The notes under the pieces were generated by a model, which made no database searches, was not told where the DNA came from, and saw only the letters and a list, made by a program, of their open reading frames with translations. Source: Glossina fuscipes (Eukaryota; Arthropoda; Insecta; Diptera; Glossinidae). Taken from it: a DNA stretch of 64,000 bases. The first letter of the stretch is position 1. Every line of letters begins with the position of its first letter. The DNA lies in contig NW_023998414.1 of assembly GCF_014805625.2 (NCBI RefSeq), positions 18,947,006-19,011,005 on the forward strand, in the 5' to 3' direction. Shown here piece by piece: positions 22,697 to 34,760 of the stretch. The position numbers were made by a program, and so were the translations under genes.

Positions 22697-23304
22697 ATGT
22701 CGAAAACAATAAATATTTTCCCAATAATGGTTTGTTGCATACTGGCTAGCATTTTATTCGCTAGTACAGCGAATGTTCCCTTAAACGAAACCCATTACCA
22801 ATTACAGTATTATAAAATTTATAACAAGCGTAGTGCTTTAAATCTTACATTTAGTCAGCCACAAGGCTTAGTGACACGTCAACGTCAACGTCAGCGTCAG
22901 CGTCAGCAACAAGATATTAAATATAAACGTGTTGATAAGTTAAGTAACCGTGAAATAAAAGATCAATTCGATTATCGTTATCCAGATGGCAGCTATGAAT
23001 ACCGTTATGAATTGGATAACGGTTCAGCGCGTTACGAACGCGGCTATTTTTTACAAATAGATGATCAGAAAATACTAGTTGTTGTCGGCTACTATTCATA
23101 TCGTATGCCTAACGGTCAATATATTACAGCGTTCTATAATGCCGATCAGAATGGTTATCGCCAAACACAGGGTAAGCACAACTCAACTCAAAATTTAACT
23201 TTAATCCAAGCTCTTACATAATTATGTTATATTATATTGTTGCAGCCATTACTCGCGAAGCTTATCCAAACTTGCCGCGCACTTTAAACGTGCCAGAACC
23301 TTGA
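22697..23304 (+). CDS. RR-type cuticular protein (gene 2), two coding exons
   Basis: Predicted secreted, chitin-binding cuticle protein of 177 aa. Exons are 22697-23171 and 23246-23304 with a 74-nt GT-AG phase-1 intron (donor GTAAGC, acceptor TTGCAG). Residues 1-25 are a signal peptide (MSKTINIFPIMVCCILASIL, then FASTA). Residues 61-72 are an Arg-Gln repeat coded by tandem CGTCAR hexamers. Residues 91-156 are the RR (Chitin_bind_4) domain: PDGSYEYRYELDNGSARYER, VGYYSYRMPNGQY and FYNADQNGYRQTQ. The mature part has no cysteine. The last exon encodes AYPNLPRTLNVPEP, matching the tail motif of gene 1. Unlike genes 1 and 3, no intron interrupts the start of the RR core. Without splicing, the frame would end 16 codons into the intron. 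The poly(A) signal AATAAA lies at 23408-23413. Confidence 0.92.
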
Positions 23305-23407
23305 ACGAATACCTGTAAAATTGCAATTGCAAAAAAAGTAAGCCATTGCAAATGTTGTGTGCGATATCATGACCTTGAATTCAAAATGCATTAAATTCGT
23401 AAACAAG

Positions 23408-23413
23408 AATAAA
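23408..23413 (+). terminator. Gene 2 poly(A) signal AATAAA
   Basis: Canonical hexamer 104 nt after the gene 2 stop codon, within an otherwise unremarkable AT-rich 3' region. Confidence 0.7.
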
Positions 23414-24059
23414 GCAAAGTCGTAATTTTCCTTTAACATATTGGAAAACATATTTTTTACAAAACTTTTATTGCAGCGAGTTCATACGCTTGTTTGTGAT
23501 ATAGTGTTTGAGCTTCAAAGGGAAAAAAGAGCATGAGTGTGAGAGGGAGAAAGAGAGAATAAGTGATCAGTGTTACAATTCGCGTTTTTCGTAGAAGAAA
23601 AACAAGCAAAAACGTTATGGGCGCGCAATACCAGCACTTCTCCCGTTCTAGCTTGTTTCAGGCAAGATGCCCCGAAACACACTGCCGTACATCAACTTTT
23701 ATGAAACTCTTTTTTTTTTTTTTTTTTTCAAAGACCTTACTATTGTCCATCTATTTTCGTTATAAAGTAAACTTTAAAGTTTGCTACCGTACAAAGACTT
23801 TACTTTGCATGAGTACTCTTATATGGATGGAGACACACAATATATCCTACCGTCGCCCTAATATAGCGAAGTTGCTTTTTATATCAAAATATTAACTATG
23901 GGAGCTATTTTCACTATGAGATCTTAAAACTCAGATAAAGTCTTACGTTTAAGTTTCTGGGGAATGAATAAAACAAAGTTCGAAACATCAGCCCATTTCA
24001 TCCCAATTTCTTATATCACCTTACTTCGAACAAATACTAATGCACTCATTGATTGTTGT
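23414..24059. other. Intergenic DNA after gene 2
   Basis: A poly-T run at 23709-23727 is the only feature seen. The 110-codon frame at 23563-23895 has no domain or homology signal and is not called. Confidence 0.5.
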
Positions 24060-24385
24060 GAAAAACTTTTGAAAATTTTGAACATTTTTTTTGAGAAATG
24101 GTTATAAAATTAGTCCAGTCTAATCTGTTTTCAATAAGCTCTGTCCTTGGACCGAAACGCATGAGGTTACCAAATCTCGTGAAAACATCTCAAAAGTTGC
24201 GATCTGTACACAAAAATGGACAGATAAACATCACGAATCATAGATAAACAGCCGGACAGACGGACAGACATATTTCAATTGGTAAAACAGAAGATGGATC
24301 TATCTGAAACCCTTAACCTCTATATATATATAAGATATGTTCTGTTAAACATATTCTGTATCGCAAGTGATGCAGGGTATAACGA
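24060..24385 (+). repeat. Family C dispersed repeat, copy 2
   Basis: Shares with 4650-4975 the order TGTTTTCAATAA, a TCCTTGG stretch, CCGAAACGCATGAGGTTACC, AACATCTCAAAAGTTGCGAT and CTGTA, followed by AGCCGGACAGACGGACAGAC and a terminal GATGCAGGGTATAAC. Confidence 0.6.
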
Positions 24386-24602
24386 ATCCTTTAGTTCTGC
24401 GCCTTCACATTTCAACGTGCGTTAATATACGCTCTTTCGTTTAACTGTTTACTCAGGAGATATACTAACTTAACCTTTCGATTGGAAGCATTGAGCAAAT
24501 AGGCGTCAACTGCAACATAAATTCGTTGAAAGTTAAAGTCGGTTTATATAATTCTGGCTGGCTGTTCGTCGATAAATCGTTAGAAGCTTTAAACTCACAA
24601 AA

Positions 24603-24721
24603 AATGAGAAAGAGAGATAGAGAGGGATAGAGAGATAGAGAGGGACAGAGTGATAGAGAGGGATAGAGTGATAGAGAGGGATAGAGAGATAGAGAGGGAT
24701 AGAGAGAGAGAGAGAGAGAAA
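24603..24721. repeat. GATAGAGAGG minisatellite / (GA)n tract
   Basis: Tandem 10-bp GATAGAGAGG units with small variants (GACAGAGTGA, GATAGAGTGA), passing into pure GA at about 24702-24719. Read on the minus strand it gives the Ser/Leu/Pro-repeat open frame at 24533-24739, which is not a gene. Confidence 0.9.
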
Positions 24722-26340
24722 GATCTTTTGTAACAGCATGCGTATGTGTTTAGCTAAGCTTCAATGGAATGATTTAAAATAGGTGTGTAGGCGTAAACGT
24801 TATGAGAACTATTTATTCGAAATTTGTTTTGAATCTTTATCTCCTTCGGCCAGTTACAAAAGCGGAATGGAAACCAAAGAATCGCTGACACGTCCACGAT
24901 CAATAGAATTGATCGTAAGACCGGATGAAACTTTCTTAACAATAAAACATTTAATCTGATTTATCGTGATTTCATTAATGTTGACAAAGTAATTGCCACA
25001 GTCTGTCTATATTGCGTTCAAGACATCTCACGGAAATTTTTCGTTAATTTCTTTCATTCATGTTTCAAGCATTTGACGTGATGTTGAAGCATGCTTTGTA
25101 GCTATATGTTTTGATTTCGCCTTTGACAAAAGAGATTTTTTTATTTTCCTTTTTTCTTTTTTCTTTTGCGAGTGTTGTTGCCATGAAGCTGTTCATTGTT
25201 GGCATTTGTTGAAATAACTTTTATCATCTCTCTGACAAATGTAGACTATCAACGCGTAATGCATTTTGTGGTACTTGCTCTTATTTTTGCTTTCCCTTTC
25301 TCTTTGTTTTTCTTTTCTTTTTTTTTTTTTTTTTTTTTGTTTTGTTTGAAGAACCTTTGTGTCGATTGGAAGAGTCACTTGCTGCTTCTTATAAAATTTA
25401 CAAAACTTGATTAAAAAAATCTCTAGAAAAGGGAAAATATTCATTGGATGACACAAAATCGCTACAATCTTAAATTTTATCGTAAATGTATCCTTTGATT
25501 AAGAATCAAAGCGTTATGCTTTAATCGAACTTTGTCCAAATATTTCGAATTTTCTTCCAAATAAAAGTGAAATTAACAAAAGATACGCAACAAGAATAGT
25601 ACGCTTTAAAGCATTGCAATATCTTTATAGATCTTTGGATCGATGTTACAACATTATAATAATTATTACGATAGGTACTAAGCCATTATCAAAAAAAAAA
25701 AAGAAGAAGAACAACCCATGATTTTCCTATTCTCCTCTCACGCTCCTGCATCGTCACTTTTTAAAACCTTACTTTATACAGTGGAAGGCAGGAAAAGCGC
25801 ACAATTTTTATTGAACAAAAAAAAAAAAATAATAATAAAAAACCAGAATGCCTTACCATAGAAACATTTATGCTTTGTGATATAATAAAAATGGGTTTAT
25901 CTTCAATTAATTTTGAGTTTGAAACGATTTCGAATAAATCAAAAACCACGAACTGCCAATGTCAGCCACATTATTGGATATTGATTGTTGCTTATGTATA
26001 TTTATATGAGTGTTTGTGTTGTGAAATGCTTTCATCTATACTAATACATGTACATGAATTTTCAATAGCGTTACAATATCACCATTGCATGCAACAGAAG
26101 CGTATAATAATTTCATTTCTATCCCTATTGGAGAACATTGCAAGTATACTCGCATGCATGCAAACGCGTATGCACGCATATAAGCTACATGAAGCATGCG
26201 TTACATAATGGATTTAAATGCGGCTGACAGCGTGGGCGCGCCAAGTTATAGTTGTATCAGTTAAACCATAAAATGGTTTGCCAATTTGAATGATAGCTTC
26301 TAAATGAAGATTTATTTCTACATACGTTTTTATAAATACG

Positions 26341-26376
<36 letters not shown>

Positions 26377-26600
26377 CTTAGGTGAGTTTATGCTTGCTTT
26401 ATAAAAGGCAAAAGGCAAGAGTGTTAGCACACTGTGTTTAAGTCTCTCTTCATCGAAGCGTGCATACAATTCATAAACAAGTTGCTAACTGTATTCTTAT
26501 TTACGATATGTGTGCACGAATAGTGTGAATTTCATTCAGTACATAAATGTATACATACATAAATATATATATATATATATACTTATATATACACATATAT

Positions 26601-26636
<36 letters not shown>

Positions 26637-27246
26637 ACATTATAATGTTATCCAGTTCGCGTAACATTATTAGCATCCGTTCATACATACATACATACAT
26701 ATATGGATATTGTGTAACATACAACAATGCATACTCCATTAGATGTATGTTTCATCTAATATTGAGCGAGATTTTTTTATTGTTCTTCCCAGCGCTATAT
26801 AAACTTCCCACACACATATAAAATCATATAAAATATAGCCGTAGAGCTGGCGTGCGTATTTACTTTGCAATCATATTCGCTTTCTTATTCATATATAAGA
26901 TTTGCATTTTATTGCTTTATACCTTTCGTAAGCAAATACTTTTATTCAATAGTGTTACGTAAACGTACGTATACGGATTTCAATATATATATATATCATA
27001 TATATAAACACCTTACTTGATAAGGCACAATTGATATCGAACCAGTGCTTCGCAGTCGAAGTTCGCATAGTTTCTTCAACTATTCACGTACAACGTTCAA
27101 GTCAATAAAGTATATCACTTCTCTTAATTCTACTCATGCAAACGATACAATAGGACGTAGTAAATGCACACATCCGATAGTTTTTGTCCGAATACATTGA
27201 AATTAAACGTATTGGGCGTATGAATTTCACATCGCCTTTTTCTAAT

Positions 27247-27294
<48 letters not shown>

Positions 27295-27640
27295 TGAGAT
27301 AAAGAGAGTGTAGCGTGTTGAATACAATCGCGACCACTACATACTTCAAAACACTGTCTTTAAGCTACACGCGACAGTATAAATCATCACACACTCCAAC
27401 GTATACGACATAATCTCTTGAAATTTTGAATAGTCGTAGCTCTGTGCCATAAGAATGTCATATTTATTTATTTATTGTCGGCTAATGCAAGACAGCTACT
27501 ACAGCATAAAAAGATGCTTAAATTTAAATCAGTAATATTTATACTGTGGCAACTCGGTATACTTACATAATGAATATAAGTAAATGAACATACACACAAT
27601 TTTTAATTTAATCGAAAATATCAGAGACTGCTTGACGGTG
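24722..27640. other. AT-rich DNA with many microsatellites, no gene seen
   Basis: Contains poly-T at 25318-25338, (CA)n(TA)n at 26340-26378, (TA)n at 26565-26581, poly-A of about 29 at 26607-26635 and (AG)20 at 27251-27290. The longest open frame (25870-26208, 112 codons) has no recognisable feature. No transposon protein or RNA gene was identified. Confidence 0.6.
27251..27290. repeat. (AG)20 microsatellite
   Basis: Twenty uninterrupted AG units. Confidence 0.95.
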
Positions 27641-28330
27641 CTTTTTTGCAATTCACAGCAATTTCGGTCAAACTTTGGCGATAGGTAAGAATGGCAGATT
27701 TTTGGATTAAGACCTTGTCTTACTAAACCATATGTTACAATGTGGAATTTTTTAATTCGTCTAATATCCGCCCATACGAGGCCAAAACATACTTAAATCG
27801 CTCGTTAGTGATCTAGGAGTCAATCGGTTTTTTTTTTCGATCAAGAAGTATTTTAAGTACAGAAAAACGCGAATAGTGTTTGTGCATTCGCTTGATTTAG
27901 AGATAAGAAAATCAGGAACGTTTGGAAGGACATCTATAGGTTGGTTGGCTTATAGGCATGTTCACTGAAATTTTTGTAGATTTATTTGCTGCAGTTTATG
28001 AATAATGATCACAAAGCCAATATTTTATTCCTTTTGAAAAACAGAGATGATCCCAGTTTACGTAGTACTTTAGGCGTTTCCTTTAACCGATTTGGCCCAT
28101 TTTCAACAATGACCTGCGTGCAAGAACTTCCAATATTTCTGCTCAATTGGAAGTCGATAGCTTCATTTTTACGGCAAGGAGAATATTTGCAACAGTCATT
28201 ACACAGCCGGACAGACGAACTTACTCAGATTAATTTAGAATTTGATACTAATTTGTGGAATCTCTGAAGCTTGCTTCTCAGCGTTACACTCACTCACTCA
28301 TCCTTCGGTGAGGGGAATAAAAAGATGGGA
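27640..28330 (+). repeat. Family A dispersed repeat, copy near 28.1 kb
   Basis: Contains AACCGATTTGGCCCATTTTC, GGAAGTCGATAGCTTC, AGCCGGACAGACGAAC, a GAATTTGATACTAATTTGTG stretch, TCTCTGAAGCTTGCTTCT and a TTCGGTGAGGGGAATAAAA end. Its 93-codon frame shares 'KSIASxLRxGxYLQQ' with the frame at 20060-20245. This reflects repeat homology rather than a protein family. Confidence 0.65.
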
Positions 28331-29110
28331 TTTTTTCAACTCACTTGTATAATGTGCCTAAAGATTGGGAATTTTTCGTTTTCAATATTTTCGCAAACTT
28401 TTTTTTTTTTTGGTTTCTTCTTCTAATTTCTGAGAAAGTACTACAGACATTGTTTGATTGTTTGTCATCCTTGCCTCTAGTTATGCATTCGATTTCTTTC
28501 GTGTTGTTTAAACTACGCTTACGGTTGCGGCAAAACATTGTTTTTGATATTCTATCTCTTGCTTTGACGGCGAGCACGTAGCAAACCTGTTGAATTGTGG
28601 TTTCTACGATACGTGATAACCGAGAACGCAAGAAAATTGGTAACAGCTGAGCAGTGCGTGATTTGCGTAATCATATCTATTGTGTTTCTTCAAAAAACAC
28701 TCAGAATTAAAAATATTTGCACAATCTCTAAATCCTTCTACAACTTGCAATTTTAAAAAACACGTTAGTTGAAACGATTTATTATGACTTTCCAAGAGCA
28801 ACATTATATGTACCGCGAAAAACCGCGAGTAAATCAAAAGTGATGGGTGTTTGTGCGTGTTTATCTGTCAAATCCTTTAATTGTGATTCCAAACACTCTG
28901 CACACTTAAGCTCGACACGATTCGCTACGATTTTTTGTAGCTAACGGCTATTGCATAATCATCACATCAGTAGCAAGCTGCGTGCAATTGTCTTCTTAAC
29001 ACATCTCACACCTATGCGTAATTTTGATTCAATTTTTTTCTTTCTTCTTCTCTTTAAACTTTATAGTATAAGTTCTAGACTTTCATTTCTATTTATGACA
29101 GCCACAAATC
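28331..29110. other. Intergenic DNA, nothing recognised
   Basis: Overlapping open frames on both strands (78 and 96 codons around 28341-28631) lack any recognisable domain. The sequence is AT-rich. Confidence 0.5.
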
Positions 29111-29569
29111 TTATATTAATTGCCTTATAATGGTTGGACATACATTAAATTTGCTCCTTGCGTTTACAAAAACCCCGAAATATATATCAGAGATGCTAAA
29201 ATTTACATCTTGATTAGCATATCTTTCAGAGTCAAGTTGATCTCCGTATGTGGATTTATCCGTTAATTGAGCTACCGTATAGCCGGCATAGACTATGGAC
29301 CATATTTCGATTACGATTGGTATATGGTCATAGCTATAGTGAACCCATATGAGGTGAAAGCATAACACGTGCCGATAGGACGTACCTCTTCCAGGTTGCA
29401 GCCGCTCTCCATCTTCCTCTTCTCCACACGCAATACACGTATAAGAGGCATTAACTGAGTGATTGGCGGATATGTATGTGTTATAAACACAAAATCTCTC
29501 TTTATCTAGTCGTCGCTTGTAATTGAAATGACCAAAGCAAAACTTTAAGTTATGGTAGAAGCAAAACTT
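29111..29569 (-). pseudogene. Unidentified 152-codon open frame, possibly a retroelement C-terminus
   Basis: The minus-strand frame is open from just after a TGA at 29570-29572 to a TAA at 29111, with no ATG in frame; the only start-like codon is GTG at 29368. It encodes FGHFNYKRRLDKERFCVY, then YTCIACGEEEDGER, then a hydrophobic-mixed stretch. The 'G-H-F ... C-x-x-C-x-E-E-E-D' pattern recalls the cysteine motif after the RT domain in some non-LTR retrotransposons (GHG-x-F ... C-x-x-C ... H ... C), but the distal His and Cys are not clear. It could equally be an exon of a minus-strand gene extending to 30480. I do not recognise it, and the label is tentative. Confidence 0.3.
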
Positions 29570-29579
29570 TCACTTACGA

Positions 29580-30480
29580 CTTAGAAGAGATATGGCAATA
29601 AAAGTATTTACCTGACAATCCGTCCATTGATCCATACAGGACAACCGGTTCGCGATACCCGGGAAGCACACAACTGAGAAGAGCTAGCCCGTGCGGCTTA
29701 ATCACTAAAACTATCTATTTTCTTGCAAGGATAAGAAACACGCTTACCAAGCAGCACTTCACTTCTTAGGCAAGTGCGTGAAAAGGGCAAGCGATCAGCA
29801 GCACTTCGAATTAAATGTTGGTCCTATGCAATAAGTTCTAGTTTCAATATATGTTTACAAATTTTAATATCAACAAATTTTAAATTTCAAAGATCAACAC
29901 ATCATTACTTACGGTATTCGTCTTTAAGTTTAGGACAAAGATGATCCGCTCTGCGCTCTAACATGAGCACAATTAAGCCGAAATTGTCCACTTCTGCTAT
30001 CATGCCTCGTGGAATTTTTCCAACAAAATTCGCATTTATTTTTCTTCGATTTTAAATAAACTCCATTATGCTATTACACCCGGAGCTTCTAGGATTTTTG
30101 CATCAAAAATTGAATCATTATGATTTTAACTGACCTGCTTTGAATTCATATTTTGTATGACGACGACGAACACGAATGCCAGCCAGCCAGACGGAGCGGG
30201 CTATAATCTGAACGGTAGATGTATTCCAATTTCACGCTCAAAGACCTTAGTCATTAAAAATGAGAGTAACGAGGTGTTGTCGTAAGGGAAGACTACATAC
30301 ACCTTCGCTTTCGATCATTTTCGCATGCTCTGGTACAATTGCGCGCCTCAATCTACCGCTACTGCTAATGTGAGTAGTAGAGTGTAGAATCAATCGCCCG
30401 ATAAGGTTAGAGTAACTCATGGTCGATGATCTCCCGCCAAGCTAAGCGGGAACCCTGCCACCATTTAGGCAACTCCAGTC
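29580..30480 (-). other. GC-elevated block with exon-like minus-strand segments
   Basis: Minus-strand segments end at good donor matches: 30135 (GTCAGT), 29913 (GTAAGT), 29748 (GTAAGC) and 29612 (GTAAAT). Two have plausible acceptors, 29823 (TTGCATAG) and 29704 (TTTTAG). Segments 29823-29748 (76 nt) and 29704-29612 (93 nt) join in a single open frame (RSAADRLPFSRTCLRSEVLL, then KPHGLALLSCVLPGYREPVV). A 57-codon ATG frame (MSYSNLIGRLILHS...) lies at 30420-30247. No domain was recognised. It may be an unannotated spliced transcript or an old transposon. Confidence 0.3.
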
Positions 30481-32769
30481 AAGATATTTTCATGCATTAT
30501 TGCAACCCCGACCCAATATTTGTGTTGCTTGATTGCAAAGAGAGCTGTGGTCTCTTCTGCTAGTTATAATCGCTTTTCAACTGTTTTAAATTATTGCTAC
30601 ATTACTAAGATAAGCAAAATGCATTTAATTACAATTTGATTAAACTTTCTTCTCATAAATTTTTATAGTTTTCACCCTTGTGTTGCCTTGCCTTGACACT
30701 AAGAAGTGAGAAAACTCCCCGTAGGCATGTTATCGTAAGTTGAACGTTATCTCTGTTAAAACTTTAAAAGTTCTTTAGCTTCGTTAGTTAAGTCAAAACA
30801 TTTAAGAAATTACTTCCGCCACTTGGCTTGTTTGTATTCCCTGCAGCAACATCAAACTTTATTTATGTTTGTCTATACGTGTAAGTACCGATTGAATGCA
30901 ACATGTTATTGAAGTAATTTTATCTTGTGTAATATTCTGTCAAGAACATTAGCACACACGCGCCAGCATATATACATTCATGCATTTATATTGTCCCTGT
31001 CAATCGTATATAAAGTGTTAAAAGTTACTCTAACTTTGGTAAAATGGTAAACAAAACTAATGTTAACAAGAGACCAATAGTTAACATGTTGGTATGTCAT
31101 ATATTGTCAGGACAATCATTACTCTCTGTACGCCACAATAAGTTGTCAAATAGTAGTTATGATGTGTGTGTGTGTGTGTATGTGTATGCGTGTGTATATA
31201 TGTGTGTTTTAATTTGTTGTAGTACAAAACTTTTGTTGTGAAAATCTATCTACAACTTTATTATTATTTTAATTATTGAAGTTCGTCTACGGAGAGAAGT
31301 TTTAAGTGTAATGCCGTCGATGTGCACCATACACACCATTGCTTAGGTAAAAGTTGAAAATTCATTAAAAAACATTTCATAACATACAAAAGTTGTATAC
31401 CATTTTCAACAAGAACAATAACAATCATTATGATTACAAACACAAAAATCAATGCTTGCCAGCCGTTGTAGTGGAACTTCAATTGTCGCTTATTCCCTCA
31501 AGCCAAGGAAATCTATCAATTCTTTGATATTTTTGATATACCGTTTAAGCAAAAAAAAAAAAGCATCGCAAGCGCATGCAATATTTTGAGTTCAATCTTG
31601 ATTCTAACGCAGCAGAAGCCGGACGATGCATGATGCGATAGTTAGACATTTTGAAAGAACTTAAAATTTTATTTCACATCATGCAACTTCTGACATGTTA
31701 CGACCGATACGAAGATCTTTTCTTAATTTCAACAAAATAATTCTTACTATTGAGTTGATAGGATTGAGAAGTAAAAGTCGAAGAAAGAAAGAATGGCCGA
31801 AGGAAAAACATATAAAGGTAAGAGTTTACTTGTGCATCTTGCACTCAATGCCCACGCACAGTACGCAGTACATATTAATTTAATCTTTACCACTGCTCTA
31901 ATGTTATTATAACACCCACTCTGATGAGTTGTTCTCTCATGTTCATTTTTGCTAAGTAGTCGATAAGAGATTATACCTTTTTCTTAACAAGTTTAAGTAA
32001 AAAACCAAATTTATATAAGAAGTAAACAAACTAAACTTAACTAACTGTACGTGTTAAAGTTGTAACGAATTGCAATAACGACGTATCGACAAGTAAAGTA
32101 AATAGAATTGTGGTAATCATTAAAAATGTATGAGTTAATATAATATGAGATAAGTGTGTTCGAGAATATTATTTTTATATAAGAGCACGACTTTATTATG
32201 TTACAAAAACTTTTACACATCAAGCACATTTACAATCGACACATACAAAAATGTTCAACGTTCAACGCTACGTATTCTTTATCCTCTTTTTGACCACTTT
32301 ATCGCTGTGTACACGATGCCGAAACGGAAAGCATTTCAGCTATTGTCAGCAACCGCGAGCTTTAATTCCTTGCTTATTAATATTTTTCTCCTCAACCAAA
32401 AAAAAAAAAAAAGAAAACCTCATACGGCCATGATGACTAACTATGACTATAAAAAGTAAATAGAAAAAGAAAAGAAAAAGAAACCAAAAAAACCCAAAAA
32501 AAACCAAAAGAACCAAAAAGACAAATAAGACCAACGTTTCATAATTTATTAAGAAATGTTTTAAACTACTAAGGATTTTATATGCTGTTCTTTCCTCTTC
32601 TTTTCCAATTTCATTACATACAGCTGATGAGCTCAATAAACACTTTTCTATTGCCCTCAGGTTTCAAACCAATGATTATCATTCACCGCCATGGTATCAT
32701 TTAACGAATAGATTGCGAATAAAAAGAAAAAAAAAGATAATAATATTTATGTTTGTTTAGAAAGGATCT
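30481..32769. other. Intergenic DNA, no gene seen
   Basis: AT-rich sequence with a (GT)n tract at 31164-31206 and poly-A runs near 31549 and 32400. Open frames are Lys- or Phe-rich low complexity. Confidence 0.55.
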
Positions 32770-33030
32770 TTTAATATCCACCACTAGCTCATTATACCGT
32801 ACTTACCGTACATGCGTATATTAAGTTTTTGCAGATTTATACGCCAAGGATTTAGGATAGACACAACTTTTATTCAGATATCATCAATTAATTCAGAAAC
32901 ATTTTCTGAATCCATTTAGCTTATTGTTGTTCGTCTGTCCGCATGCTTCTCTTTTTTACTCACTGCCCATAAAACGTCTCATTTTGAAAAGTCACTACAT
33001 TAGTAACCGGATCGAGAGTATTTAATAGTG
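32770..33030 (-). repeat. Family B dispersed repeat, copy 2
   Basis: Minus-strand copy with the same block order as 7700-7985: ATCCACCACT-type end at 32777, GGATTTAGGATAGACACAAC at 32849, AATTCAGAAACATTTTCTGA at 32889, then GTTCGTCTGTCCGCATGC. Confidence 0.55.
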
Positions 33031-33620
33031 GGCCATGGCCGATTAACATGTTTTTACCTCTTTTTTCATGTAATTTCAAACTATTTCACACTGTGCATGG
33101 AGTACAGTAGGCAGTGAGCAGTATGTAGCTGTGCGTAAGCATAGCATATATTGCATAGTATTGCTCGACGTGTTATGTTAAATGCCGTAGCGTAATTTGC
33201 TGAGTGTGAACAATTTGAAAAATGAAATATGGGTGGTTTTGAACCCACCCACGCACGGTGGATATTCTACAACGACTCGCAAGGGTGCATGTTACAAGCA
33301 TTTTTATCAATTCAATATACCTTTTAATATAGGATGGCATGAGGTTATATTATTTGCATAAACTCTGAAAAGAAAAAAAAAAAACACAAAGAGGGCAAAC
33401 GATTGTTCAAGACTGCAACGAACAAAACACCAGTGACCAAAATGTTATGATGGCGTAGCACCAAAACTTTTAATATGCTGCGTGCTGACCTAAAAGATTA
33501 TTACACACTAAAAAACAGAAATGGTTGGTAAACAATAATTAACGTTTCAGTGTCAGGTGGGATGTAACGAAAAAGTCACTTAACCAAGAAATCATGAAAT
33601 GTTTCCATTTAAACATGTAT
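33031..33620. other. Intergenic DNA, nothing recognised
   Basis: No gene or clear transposon structure was seen. Confidence 0.5.
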
Positions 33621-33629
33621 ACCTACAAA

Positions 33630-34515
33630 CAAGTAGGAAAATTATATGCCTTCGTGTCCGAATCTTTTATACCATACGTCGTTATTCTGAAAAAGAGCTA
33701 AAAAAAGAGGAAAAGAACTATATTTTCATAATATTGGTTGGGCGTCGACGATTTTTTAGCAAAAAATTTGAAAAAAAGTATAACGTGTGTCTGTTGTACT
33801 TTACGACCAACGAGCAAACGGCAGGGAAAGCAGAGACGTTCTCAATTTTTACCACGCAATCATATGGTCGCACTCCTTCTGGCTGGATTCATATTCTTGT
33901 GGAAAATTGTAGGTGATATCTTTATGTTTTCGAACGTAAAAATGTTTACACAGCTGGGCAGAAGGACAGATAAACAGACGAATACGCTTAGGCGTATTCC
34001 GGGTCAGAAACTGGCCAAGAATTTATATACTTGATGGAGATTTTAAGGGATATTGAAAAAAAAATAATTAAACCCTGATACGCTATAGTATTCGATAGGT
34101 TTGGGTCACTTTTTACCACTTTTCCACAGCCACTTCAGCATCCCTCATAGAATGAACGTTAAAATTTTTGCAGATTTATGAGCTGCTCATAATGGACAAT
34201 GAGCAAAAACCGAATTTTTTATTCCTTACACTACCATACGTGTGGCCTTTAAACGTTTATAGCCATTTTCAATATCAATATGCAATATCTGTGTACAAGT
34301 GCTTCCAATGGTTTTGACAAATTTAAAGTTGAACGTTTCATTTTTACACCAAGGGGTAGACATGCAGCCGGATATGCTTTATATATTAATTCAGAATTTT
34401 ATGCTGATCAAGAATATGTACACTTTGTGGGGCCTGCGAAGCTCTCTTCTGCGTGTTGCAAACGCGTACATAAAATGAATAAACCGCTTATCCTTCAGTG
34501 ATGTGTACAAAAACT
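33630..34515 (+). repeat. Family D then family A repeat copies, plus strand
   Basis: The left end AAGTAGGAAAATTATATGCC (33630) and ATCTTTTATACCATAC match the left end of the 50.3-kb element. Inner parts include CAGAAACTGGCCAAGAATTT (34007). From about 34080 a family A unit follows, with AATTCAGAATTTTATGCTGA, TCAAGAATATGTACACTTTG, GGGGCCTGCGAAGCTC and a TTCAGTGATGTGTACAAAA end. Frames of 73-105 codons here are repeat-derived. Confidence 0.6.
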
Positions 34516-34718
34516 ACTATAGATTTTATACATCAAAGAAACGAAGTAAAAGAAGTACATATCGGGCTAACTGTGCCAACTACTATGCTCATGATTTCAA
34601 GTTGATATTTAGAGCAGTAGCACAATGTTAGCATGTCATGTCCGTCTCAGGTGACAGGCAGTGATTGTGTTCTGTATTTTATTAACAGTGAACCTTTACA
34701 TCTTTCACTCTTTCTTTT

Positions 34719-34760
<42 letters not shown>

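Noticed and set aside
24603..24721. Regular repeat that might be mistaken for a CRISPR-like array
   Set aside because: The units are directly adjacent 10-mers without spacers; it is a minisatellite in a eukaryotic genome.
25870..26208. 112-codon plus-strand frame with several His, Cys and hydrophobic residues
   Set aside because: No recognisable domain, promoter, splice structure or codon bias; length is within chance for this AT content.
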